Assembly (NCBI RefSeq): GCF_013283785.1
Contig: NZ_JABCPZ010000071.1
Location: 1 to 44,110, forward strand
DNA from: Nonomuraea antri
Lineage (GTDB): Bacteria; Actinomycetota; Actinomycetes; Streptosporangiales; Streptosporangiaceae
Length of the DNA stretch: 44,110 bases
Direction: 5' to 3'
The translations under genes were made by a program, and so were the position numbers. A model generated the notes under the pieces. That model searched no databases and was not told where the DNA came from. It saw only the letters and a list, made by a program, of their open reading frames with translations. Positions 1-7,195 of the stretch are shown one piece after another (position 1 is the stretch's first letter; every line of letters begins with the position of its first letter).

Positions 1-48
1 CCACCACCGCAGGCCCCACCGCGTTCCGATCGCTCCGTTCGGCCCCCA

Positions 49-120
49 GGATCCGAAGGCCAGGATCCGAACACTGGGGATCCGAACGCCGGGTTCTGAA
101 TGCCGGGTTCCGAACGCTGA
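49..120. repeat. Short degenerate tandem repeat, five units of 14-15 bp
   Basis: Five consecutive units based on GGATCCGAACGCCGG start at 49, 63, 78, 93 and 107. The last two have changed to GTTCTGAA and GTTCCGAA. The block ends about 130 bp before the first gene and no ORF explains it. The rest of 1-251 shows nothing else I can name. Confidence 0.6.
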
Positions 121-251
121 GGGTGTTTCTGTGGTGTGCCACCGGGCGGCGTTTCTGTCAGTGCCACCGGCTAAATTGCGGGCATGCATGCCCCTGCTCT
201 CCTCCCTGTCCCCCTCCCCTCCCGCGCTCCCGTTCGCGCCGGGGAGCCGAC

Positions 252-1451
252 ATGACCGAGCTCACCACGACCGAGCTCTCCGCCGACGAGGCCCGGCGTG
301 TCGTTCTGCGCGCCCAGGGCCTGATCGGCGCCGACACGCGCAAGGGCGGCGTGCACGGCATGCTGCGCAGGCTCGGCGCCGTACAGCTCGACACGATCTC
401 GGTCCTGGCCCGCTCGCACGAGCTGGTGGCCTACGCCCGTCTCGGCGCCGTCGGGCGGCCGAAGGTCGAGCGCGCGTACTGGCACAACCCCGCGCAGAGC
501 TTCGAGTACTGGTGCCACGCCGCCTGCATCCTGCCGATCGAGCACTGGCCGCTCTACTCGTTCCGGCGCCGCGCCTTCCGCGAACGGCGTTTCCGCTGGC
601 ACGAGGTCCCCGGCAACGTCGACCAGCTGCTCCAGCAGGTGCGTGACCAGGGCCCGCTGATGACCTCCGACGTCGGCGGCGCCAAGAACGGCGGCCCGTG
701 GTGGGACTGGTCAGACTCCAAGATCGGCCTGGAGTGGCTGCTCGACATCGGTGAGGTGGTGGTCAGCCGGCGTGTCGGCTGGCGTCGCGTCTACGACCTC
801 GCCGAACGCGCCGTCCCGGCCGACCTCCTGGCCGAAGAGCCGTCCGACGAGGAGTGCGTCACCCGCCTGGCCGCGATCGCCGGCCGCTCACTCGGCGTGG
901 CCAACCGTACCGACCTGATCGACTTCCTCCGCCTCCAGGGCCGGCATGCCGCGATGCTCGACGAAGCCCTGCTCAGCGGCGCGGCGGGCCTGGTGCCGGT
1001 CACCGTGTCGGGCTGGCCGAGCAAGAAGGGGCAGGCCACCGCCTGGGCCGACCCGGCCGCGCTGGAGTCCGAGCCGCGCGGCCGCCACCGCAACACGCTG
1101 GTCTCGCCGTTCGACTCGCTCATCTGGCACCGCGGCCGCACCGAGCGCGTCTTCGGCTTCAAGTACCAACTGGAGCTGTACGTACCCAAGCACAAGCGGG
1201 TCCACGGCTACTTCACCATGCCGGTGCTCTCCGGCGGCCGGCTCATCGGGCGCGTCGACCCGGCGCGCGAGGGCTCCACGCTGGTCGCCAGGCAGCTCAG
1301 CCTCGAACTCGGCCTCGCGCCAGGCAAGTGGGCCGAGGGGCTGCGTGACGCCTTGTGGTCGGCGGCGGAGTGGGTCGGGTGCGACTCGGTCCGCGTCGAA
1401 CGCGCCGACCCACCGGAACTCATCACGTTCCTGAACACCCCACCCCGCTAA
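252..1451 (+). CDS. AlkX/YcaQ-family winged-helix DNA glycosylase (interstrand cross-link repair type)
   Basis: This is a 399-residue protein of the HTH_42 (former DUF1006) family, which includes E. coli YcaQ/AlkX and Streptomyces AlkZ. These enzymes unhook DNA interstrand cross-links and excise bulky N7-alkyl bases. The family signature is visible near the N terminus as Q45-L46-D47 in GAVQLDTISVLARSH. As I recall, the Q-hydrophobic-D form marks the AlkX/YcaQ branch, whereas AlkZ has Q-hydrophobic-Q. Length is normal for the family. An upstream in-frame start at 123 exists, but ATG 252 is preceded by GGGAG five bases away and begins the conserved part, so I chose it. The gene is monocistronic and faces a long non-coding stretch downstream. 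The family call is secure; the exact substrate is inference. Confidence 0.85.
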   Translation: MTELTTTELSADEARRVVLRAQGLIGADTRKGGVHGMLRRLGAVQLDTISVLARSHELVAYARLGAVGRPKVERAYWHNPAQSFEYWCHAACILPIEHWPLYSFRRRAFRERRFRWHEVPGNVDQLLQQVRDQGPLMTSDVGGAKNGGPWWDWSDSKIGLEWLLDIGEVVVSRRVGWRRVYDLAERAVPADLLAEEPSDEECVTRLAAIAGRSLGVANRTDLIDFLRLQGRHAAMLDEALLSGAAGLVPVTVSGWPSKKGQATAWADPAALESEPRGRHRNTLVSPFDSLIWHRGRTERVFGFKYQLELYVPKHKRVHGYFTMPVLSGGRLIGRVDPAREGSTLVARQLSLELGLAPGKWAEGLRDALWSAAEWVGCDSVRVERADPPELITFLNTPPR

Positions 1452-1991
1452 CCCGGCATCCCGCACCCACTGACCTCGCACCCGGCATCGGGCATCGGGG
1501 CCCTCCGTAGCCCCATTCCCCCTCACGGAAGCGCGCCTCCTCGGGGTAACGGGGCACGAGGTCATCTCCACGACTGCGGCCCCGACCCCCGAAGGCGCGC
1601 CTCGCAACGTGCGGGGCGCGGAGACCGGTCCATACACACGGAGCGCGTCGGTCGTTGCCTGATGCGGGAGACCGAGACGCCGAGGCCGTACCGTCACACA
1701 GGGCACGCACCTCGGAGTTTGCCGCATCACGGGCTCCTCGGCGTGTCCGCGGTCAGCGCGTACGGGCCGGGCGCCCTGGGGCGCTTGGACCCGCTGGCGG
1801 AGGCGTGTCACGAGCGCCGGGACTGCGACCACTCCAGCGGCAACGGCGCGAGAGATCGGCGCTCAGCGGGACATGCGCTTACATGAGCACGAGTACGAGC
1901 ACGAGCCTCTGCGTGTGCTCGTGCATCTCATGTGCCCCGGCATCGTGCACCCCTGCGTTAGGTCGGCGGCAGGCGAGCTGGCCGGGCTGAC

Positions 1992-2069
1992 CGATGGGAA
2001 CTGGCCGTAGCGGCACCGGGCTGAGCGATGGGAGCTGGCCGTAGCGGGGCCAGCCTCTCGATGGGAGTC
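1992..2069. repeat. 34-bp degenerate tandem repeat
   Basis: Copies of CGATGGGA-(A/G)-CTGGCCGTAGCGG begin at 1992 and 2026, with a diverged third copy at 2059 (CGATGGGAGTCGGCC). The period is therefore 34 then 33 bp. It belongs to the same repetitive convergent intergenic region as the next repeat family, but the unit is different. Confidence 0.65.
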
Positions 2070-2288
2070 GGCCGGGAACCTGCGGATCGACCGGCAGGGG
2101 CCGACCGAGCCGACGAAGGCCGACCGGAGAGTGCCAGTCGGGCGAGCCGCCGGTGAAACCAGACGACCAGCGAGGATCAGGCGACCCCCGACGATCACGC
2201 GGCCAGGGAAGGCCCGGACACTGGCGAAGACGCGGGCGCGACGAGAACCGCCGGCCGACGCGGGCCAGACGGCGGGTGGGGCTGGCCG

Positions 2289-2530
2289 ACTGGTGCGGGC
2301 CAGTGCGAGCCGGACGCGCCAATGCGGGCCGGTGGGACCGGACGCGCCAGTGCGGGCCAAACGGCCAGTACGGGCCAACGGCGGGTGGGGCCGGACGACC
2401 AGTGCGGACCGGCCGGGCTGGACGCGCCAGTGCGAGCCGAACGACCAGTGCGGGCTGGCCGGGCTGGACGCGCCAGTGCGAGCCGAACGACCAGTGCGAG
2501 CCAGCGGGCCAGCACGCCACTGCGGGCCAC
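2289..2530. repeat. Minisatellite-like array with alternating 18/28-bp (46-bp) period
   Basis: The core CCAGTGCGRGCC occurs about ten times, at 2300, 2319, 2347, 2365, 2399, 2427, 2445, 2473 and 2491, with weaker copies at each edge. Spacing alternates 28, 18, (34), 28, 18, 28, 18. This gives a higher-order unit of 46 bp, nearly identical in the two copies 2397-2442 and 2443-2488. Spacers are not unique and repeats vary, so this is not a CRISPR array. The array ends about 70 bp from the stop codon of the response regulator. Confidence 0.8.
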
Positions 2531-2597
2531 ACGGCCAACGGGGCCGGAGCAGTCAGCGGAGGCCAGACCAGTCAGTCAGGGCCGATCGGGTTGCCTG

Positions 2598-3296
2598 TTA
2601 GGTGATCTCCAGCATTCGTTCACGCACCGCGTAGACCACCGCCTCCATACGCGAATGCAGTTGCAGCTTGTCCAGGATGTTCCGCACGTGGTTCTTCACC
2701 GTGTTCTCGGAGATGAACAACTGCTTGGCGATCTCCCGGTTGTTCATGCCCTTGGCCACCAGCCGCAGGACCTCCATCTCGCGGTCCGTCAGCCGGGGCA
2801 CCGGCAGTTGCGGCGGGCGCTCGCTCTCCTTGCGGCTCATGTTCGCGAACTCGCTGATGAGCTTGGCGGCCATCGCCGGGTTGATTAACGACTGGCCCTC
2901 GTGCACGCCACGCACCGCCGCCGGGACGTCGTTGATCTGGACGTCCTTGAGCAGGTAGCCGGTGGCGCCGGCCTTGATGGCCTCGAAGAGGTCCTCTTCC
3001 TCGTCGCTGACGGTCAGCATGATGATCCGGGTGCTCGGGACCGAGGCCTTGATGCCCTTCGTGGCCTCGATTCCGTCCTGCCGGGGCATGCGGACGTCCA
3101 TGAGAGCGACGTCGGGCATGAGGCGATCGGCCAGTTCGACCGCCTCCTGCCCGTCGCTCGCTTCACCGACCACCTCGATGTCGGGCTCGGCTGCCAGCGC
3201 GAGTGCCAGGCTCCGCCTGATCAGCTCGTGGTCGTCCACGATGAGCACGCGGATGGGCTCGCTGTCTGGCGTGCGGGCCTCGCCGGACTCTGTCAC
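2598..3296 (-). CDS. NarL/FixJ-family response regulator
   Basis: This is a 232-residue two-component response regulator. The receiver domain spans about residues 15-135, with acidic pocket D21-D22, phospho-acceptor D67 in ALMDVRMP, T95 and K117. A LuxR-type helix-turn-helix follows at about 165-225, starting LTDREMEVLRLVAKG. I chose GTG 3296 because AAGGAGG lies four bases upstream and the receiver begins soon after; the longer frame to 3422 is arginine-rich and unlike the family. No histidine kinase is adjacent, so it is an orphan here. In Streptomyces an orphan regulator sits at the same place beside hpf (recalled synteny). Its GTG overlaps by 4 nt the stop of a 26-codon ORF upstream, suggesting translational coupling. 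The target is unknown. Confidence 0.88.
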   Translation of the reverse strand: MTESGEARTPDSEPIRVLIVDDHELIRRSLALALAAEPDIEVVGEASDGQEAVELADRLMPDVALMDVRMPRQDGIEATKGIKASVPSTRIIMLTVSDEEEDLFEAIKAGATGYLLKDVQINDVPAAVRGVHEGQSLINPAMAAKLISEFANMSRKESERPPQLPVPRLTDREMEVLRLVAKGMNNREIAKQLFISENTVKNHVRNILDKLQLHSRMEAVVYAVRERMLEIT

Positions 3297-3373
3297 GAGG
3301 CCTCCTTGATCTGCCTCGCGACTGCCTTTCGCTCGCTTCGCTCGCTCAACTGCGCCTGACTGAGCTCGCTCAC
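3293..3373 (-). CDS. Possible 26-residue leader ORF coupled to the response regulator
   Basis: GTG 3373 is preceded by GAGGAGGAGAC, the strongest Shine-Dalgarno sequence in this neighbourhood. It opens a 26-codon frame with peptide start VSELSQAQLSERSERK. Its TGA (3293-3295) overlaps the GTG start of the response regulator in a GTGA junction. The peptide is charged and hydrophilic, with no signal or membrane segment. It could be a coupling leader, a real small protein, or chance: part of it is a GCGAGCGAA direct repeat, a sequence type common in actinomycete DNA. No homologue is known to me. Confidence 0.35.
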   Translation of the reverse strand: MSELSQAQLSERSERKAVARQIKEAS

Positions 3374-3404
3374 GTCTCCTCCTCGTCGGGGGGCCAGAGC
3401 CGTT

Positions 3405-3436
3405 GAACCGCAATGATGGCACGGGTGCCGCGGTTC
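3405..3436. terminator. Hairpin between hpf and the response regulator
   Basis: GAACCGC (3405-3411) pairs with GCGGTTC (3430-3436), and inner GGCA/TGCC arms close a CGGG loop, leaving a six-base bulge. It lies 32 bp past the hpf stop on the minus strand. There is no T-run, so a weak or attenuating terminator is as much as can be claimed. Confidence 0.4.
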
Positions 3437-3468
3437 TAGGGTGGTCGAGAAGATCTTTTAGCGCGCGA

Positions 3469-4137
3469 TCATGGCTCTACGAGCCGCAACACGCCGTAGT
3501 TGTAGCCGCGCCGGTTGTACACGACACACGGCTGGCCGCTCTCCTTGTCACGGAACAGATAGAAGTCGTGGCCGACCAGCTCCATTTCGAGCAGGGCCTG
3601 GTCGATGGTCATGGGTTCCGCTCTGTGGAACTTCTCCCGCACGATGAGCGGCCCGTCGCCGTCCATCTCGATGGGGACGATGTCGTCGTACTGCTTGTCG
3701 TCCGCCCGCGCGTAGATGTCCTCTTCGGACTCGGCGGGCTCGGGGACGATCGGGGCCGCCTGGGGTTTCAGGCCGACGACGTCAGGGAGCGTCGCGGTGA
3801 ACTCTGCCACCGAGGGCGGGCAGTGGTTGCCGTGGTGGACCTTGCGCCGGTCGGCCAGTCGCCTGAGGCGGCCTTCCAGCTTGTCGAGGGCGATGTCGAG
3901 GGCTACGAATCGGTCGTCGGCCGAGGCCTCGGCACGGATGGCCGGCCCTCGGGAGTGAATGGTCAGCTCGACGCGCTCGCGCTGGTCGGCGAGGCGCGGA
4001 TTGCGCTCCTTCGACACCTCCACATCGACTCTGATGAGTTTGTTGTCCAGACGTTCGATCCTGGCCAGCTTGGTCGTCACGTGGTCTCGGAACCGGTCGC
4101 TCACTCCTGTGTGCCGGCCCTTGACGATGATGTCCAT
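3469..4137 (-). CDS. hpf: Ribosome hibernation promoting factor, long form (HPF)
   Basis: This 222-residue protein is a long-form HPF. The N-terminal ribosome-binding domain (about 1-100, starting MDIIVKGRHTGVSDRFRDHV) sits at the tRNA and mRNA sites of the small subunit. The C-terminal domain (about 165-222, with RAEPMTIDQALLEMELVGHDFYLF split by the usual hinge, ending GYNYGVLRL) dimerises to join two 70S ribosomes into 100S particles in stationary phase. Mycobacterial counterparts include Rv3241c, also next to the comF/lpqB/mtrAB block. The ATG follows AAGGGGG at good distance. About 580 bp without a gene lie upstream, consistent with its own regulated promoter. Nothing is odd in the protein. 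Confidence 0.93.
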   Translation of the reverse strand: MDIIVKGRHTGVSDRFRDHVTTKLARIERLDNKLIRVDVEVSKERNPRLADQRERVELTIHSRGPAIRAEASADDRFVALDIALDKLEGRLRRLADRRKVHHGNHCPPSVAEFTATLPDVVGLKPQAAPIVPEPAESEEDIYARADDKQYDDIVPIEMDGDGPLIVREKFHRAEPMTIDQALLEMELVGHDFYLFRDKESGQPCVVYNRRGYNYGVLRLVEP

Positions 4138-4719
4138 GCAACAGCCCCCCTTCGTCTAACGACTGAGCAAGAGCGCCCGACGCCGTGATTGCCGGACGGG
4201 GTCTTCTGCCTGCCTCTCCGTCACCGTTACCCTCTTCCGACTCGCAGTCACCGGGAACTCCGGCGGCACCCGCCCGGCCGACCTGGTCTTCGACCCCACA
4301 TTCGCCTGCTGAGGGTTTCGCAGCTCTGTTGCCACTACTGCCCTTCTCTTCTGACGAGGGACATCTGGACCCTCGGGAAGGCAGGACTTACCCCTAAGCC
4401 GCACCGTGATCGGTCGACAAAGAGTCGCCTTACGTGGACCGTTTTGCCTGCGGCTGGCATCGGCTAGCAGAGCCGGGAACACCGGCTCTGCGCAACCACG
4501 GACCCGAACGGGTGCCATGTCAGAACGCTATCCGCATCCAGGACGAATGTCAGCCTGAGCCTTGGCGAAACGATCACTTTCCGTGATTTCCCAAGGGTCG
4601 TTCAGTGTGAAGGGATGCCCTGTTTAATCGCGCGGCAACCCTTATGGGCGCGGGGCCGCCGTTCGTTGAGCTGGCCCACCACGCCCCTAGGGGTACGGAC
4701 ATGTGTCCTCCACGCCAGA
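4138..4719. other. Non-coding region upstream of hpf and downstream of comF
   Basis: I find no believable gene in these 582 bp; a 120-codon minus-strand frame (4156-4518) is basic, low in structure and lacks a domain. The stretch contains a perfect 10-bp hairpin (4467-4491), a dyad ATCAC-N5-GTGAT (4573-4587) inside CCTTGG/CCAAGG arms (4560-4596), and the palindrome CCCCTAGGGG (4684-4693). The hpf promoter and a long leader probably lie here. No clear -35/-10 pair could be fixed. Confidence 0.6.
4467..4491. terminator. Perfect 10-bp hairpin, candidate terminator or hpf leader structure
   Basis: GCAGAGCCGG (4467-4476) and CCGGCTCTGC (4482-4491) are perfect complements around a GAACA loop. Neither side has a T-run. 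It could end the mtrAB-lpqB-comF transcript or fold in the hpf leader. Confidence 0.45.
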
Positions 4720-5481
4720 TCAAAGTGATGGATGCATCTTTACCGTCCGTGACCGTAATGGTTTGGAAGATCTTCGGCGTGTCGCGGCGACGGTGACGGC
4801 AGCCGACGCTACGGCCCCTGACCTGCGCAGAGCCCGCGCGGCTTCGGCGAGGGTGGCGCCGGTCGTCACGATGTCGTCCACGAGGAGCACATTCGCCGCT
4901 GAGGGGCTTTCCCCGGGGTTCGGGACCCAGAGTGACCCCGTGAGGTTGCCGCGCCTCTCCGTGCGGCTCAGGCCCGCCTGGTCGGCCACGCGGCGCCGGT
5001 GCGCGAGCGCCGGCCAGACCTCCGCACGGCACTCCCCGTACGCGTTCAGCCGCCGCGCCGCCAGCCGGGCCAGCCGGCCGACCGGGTCGTGGCCACGGGT
5101 GCGCAGGCTGCGTACGGCGCTGGGCACCGGCACCAGCACCAGCCGCCGCCGGCCGCCGTCACCCGGTCGCGGTGCCGCGGCCACGGCTCGGGTGACCGTG
5201 TAGGCCAGGACGTCGGCGAGCGCCGCGGCCAGGGCCGACTCACCGCGTTCCTTGTAGGCGACGACGACGCGCCGGGCGGCTCCCGCGTAGTCGGCGGCCG
5301 ACCAGCACACGGGCAGCCCGGCCGGCGGGCACTCCGGCGGGCGGGGACGCGGCGCGGCCGCCAGCTCGGCCAGGCAGCGCGCGCAGCACCGCGGACCGGA
5401 CGCGCCGCAGCCCACACAGGTCTGCGGCAGGAGGAGATCCAGCAAGGAGCAGAGCACGCCGCCCAGCATGCCCTGCCGCAC
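4720..5481 (-). CDS. ComF-family phosphoribosyltransferase-like protein
   Basis: This is a 253-residue ComF/GntX-type protein. The N terminus carries a CxxC pair and more cysteines (CVGCGASGPRCCARC), giving the usual zinc-finger start. The C-terminal half is a type I phosphoribosyltransferase fold with the PRPP loop VLLVDDIVTTGATLAEA. In naturally competent bacteria ComF helps DNA uptake across the membrane; in actinomycetes the role is unproven. It starts 7 nt after the lpqB stop, so it is the last gene of mtrA-mtrB-lpqB-comF. The start is uncertain: GTG 5481 or ATG 5469, neither with a strong ribosome site. Rv3242c occupies the same place in M. tuberculosis. Confidence 0.87.
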   Translation of the reverse strand: MRQGMLGGVLCSLLDLLLPQTCVGCGASGPRCCARCLAELAAAPRPRPPECPPAGLPVCWSAADYAGAARRVVVAYKERGESALAAALADVLAYTVTRAVAAAPRPGDGGRRRLVLVPVPSAVRSLRTRGHDPVGRLARLAARRLNAYGECRAEVWPALAHRRRVADQAGLSRTERRGNLTGSLWVPNPGESPSAANVLLVDDIVTTGATLAEAARALRRSGAVASAAVTVAATRRRSSKPLRSRTVKMHPSL

Positions 5482-5488
5482 CGACAGT

Positions 5489-7195
5489 TCAGCCGAGGGG
5501 GAAGACCGGGTCGTGGGCGTTGGCCGTGCTTCTGGGGGTCCAGCTCTGCTGCTCCTCGATGAACTCCAGAATCACGCCCCCGTCCTTGTTCTCCTTCGGC
5601 TTGGCCTCGGCCAGGATCATGTCCGGCATCGCCGCCAGCGACCGCAGGTCGTCCTTGAGCGGGATCTCCCGCTTCGACCCGTCGCCGACGTTGATCTCCA
5701 GCAGGTTCGGCCCCGCGTTGCTCTTGGTCAGGACCAGCAGCCGCTCGCCGTCGCGCCACGCCACGTCGCGGATCGTCTCGCCCGAGTCGGCCTTGAAGAG
5801 CTGGCGCACGTTGCCGATCATCAGGGCGGACGGCAGCGCCAGCGCGCCCACCTCGACCAGCGTGTCACCCTTGGTGACCGCCACCCTGACGCCGTCCCTG
5901 GCGATCCTGAGCCTGGTCACGTTCAGCCCGGCCACCCCGGGCGCGGAGACCCGCCTGACGCCCTCCGGGTCCCAGCGCAGCACCACGCCGTTGCGCTGGT
6001 CGAACGTCCACAGCGTGCCGTCCCTGTGCCAGGTCGGCGGGGTCAGCTTGTCGCCCTGGATGACCTGCTGCCAGGGGCGCTCCTCGTTCAGGCTCGTCAC
6101 CGAGATGCCGTCGGGGCCCTTGGCCGCGACCAGGCCGATGCTCCGCTTGGCCAGCGCGAAGTCGGTGTATTCCGTGTCCGGCTTGCCCGCGGTGTACCCC
6201 ACCAGCGGGCCGTCCTCGTCGGCCTTGGCGGGCAGCCGGTGCAGCGCGCCCTTGTCCTGGTAGTACGCGTCGCCGCTGTCGTTGTCGAGCCAGCCGGGGT
6301 CGATGTCCTTGTCCGTCGCGTACGGCTCGCCGTTCACGTGGACCTCGATGGTGCGGCCGTTGGCGATGTCGTTCTTGTACAGGCTGGCCTGAAGCTGGGC
6401 GAGGATCTCCTGGCGCCGGTCGAACCCGACGGGACCCTTGAGGTTGATCACCACGTTGTCCTCGCCCGACCTGACGGACTCCACCTTCGTCCCGGGCATG
6501 AAGCCGCTGCCGACGGCCCCGACCAGGGCCGAGCTCGGCTCGTTCAGCAGCCGCTCGATGATGGTCTGCGCGAACGGCTGCGCCGCCTTGAGCCGCAGCC
6601 ACACGCGGTCCGCCACGAGCCTGTCGCCCGCGACGTAGTACAGCTTCGTCGGCCGGTACGCCCGCGCCACGTCGGCCACGGTGAGCAGCAGCCCGTCGGG
6701 CATGGAGCTGACCCGGTAACCCCCCTTGGGGTCCTTCACCAGCGTGAAGGGGATCGTCTCCTTGCGCTCGGCCGGTCGGTAGGTGTCGTCGTGCTCGATC
6801 ACGGCGGCCTGGGTGCCGACGATCTGGACCTTGCGGACGGTCTCGTCGGTGTCGCGCGGGTCCTGGTCGCCGACCTCGAAGGCGTTCTCCAGCACGACCA
6901 CGGTGCTCGTCGGCTGCCAGGTGGCCCGCGCCTCGGGGGTCAGGTACTTCTGCAGCGTCGCCGGGTCGTCGGGGTAGGCGGCCATCGCGGCCTGCAGGCC
7001 CCTGATCGTCTGCTCGGGGGTCCAGTCGGGCTGCGGCTCGATGGCCACCATGCGGTGGAACGGCTTGGTGAGCGAGTCTCGTCCCTGCGCCACGTAGGGG
7101 ACGGCGGGGCCGCCCACGGGGATCACCGTGCAGCCGGTGCCGCCGACCAGCAGGCCGGCCGCCAGCGTGGCGCGCAGCAGGTCAGTCTTCCTCAT
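5489..7195 (-). CDS. lpqB: LpqB-family beta-propeller lipoprotein
   Basis: This 568-residue lipoprotein has a signal peptide ending in the lipobox LVGGTGC (cysteine near residue 22), a GerMN-type domain in the first half, and a C-terminal LpqB beta-propeller with repeated short strands. In mycobacteria LpqB sits outside the membrane, binds the sensor part of MtrB and modulates MtrA phosphorylation; the same role is inferred here. Its ATG overlaps the mtrB stop by 14 nt (7182-7195), which indicates translational coupling. Length matches the family. The mature protein is predicted to face the cell-wall side. Confidence 0.93.
   Translation of the reverse strand: MRKTDLLRATLAAGLLVGGTGCTVIPVGGPAVPYVAQGRDSLTKPFHRMVAIEPQPDWTPEQTIRGLQAAMAAYPDDPATLQKYLTPEARATWQPTSTVVVLENAFEVGDQDPRDTDETVRKVQIVGTQAAVIEHDDTYRPAERKETIPFTLVKDPKGGYRVSSMPDGLLLTVADVARAYRPTKLYYVAGDRLVADRVWLRLKAAQPFAQTIIERLLNEPSSALVGAVGSGFMPGTKVESVRSGEDNVVINLKGPVGFDRRQEILAQLQASLYKNDIANGRTIEVHVNGEPYATDKDIDPGWLDNDSGDAYYQDKGALHRLPAKADEDGPLVGYTAGKPDTEYTDFALAKRSIGLVAAKGPDGISVTSLNEERPWQQVIQGDKLTPPTWHRDGTLWTFDQRNGVVLRWDPEGVRRVSAPGVAGLNVTRLRIARDGVRVAVTKGDTLVEVGALALPSALMIGNVRQLFKADSGETIRDVAWRDGERLLVLTKSNAGPNLLEINVGDGSKREIPLKDDLRSLAAMPDMILAEAKPKENKDGGVILEFIEEQQSWTPRSTANAHDPVFPLG

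Larger units (their letters stand above)
1452..2597. other. Long non-coding stretch between convergent genes, largely degenerate repeats
   Basis: No convincing gene lies in these 1.1 kb between the glycosylase and the response regulator, whose 3' ends face each other. Both strands stay open over long distances only because the DNA is GC-rich and repetitive; the translations are low-complexity and have no recognisable domain. The stretch holds an imperfect inverted repeat (1881-1893 with 1918-1933, around a small GAGCAC/GAGTAC microrepeat) and two families of tandem repeats, listed separately. The hairpin could end transcription from the left. Confidence 0.7.

Noticed and set aside
2289..2530. 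Repeat array considered as a CRISPR array
   Set aside because: Units vary, the intervals alternate 18/28 bp and the spacers are themselves repeated; no cas gene is near.
1662..2539. Open frames on both strands in the repeat gap as genes
   Set aside because: Translations are compositionally odd, repeat-driven, lack domains and have no convincing ribosome sites; open frames are expected at this GC content.
4156..4518. 120-codon minus-strand frame as a gene upstream of hpf
   Set aside because: It has no domain or convincing ribosome site and overlaps the likely hpf leader and a perfect hairpin.
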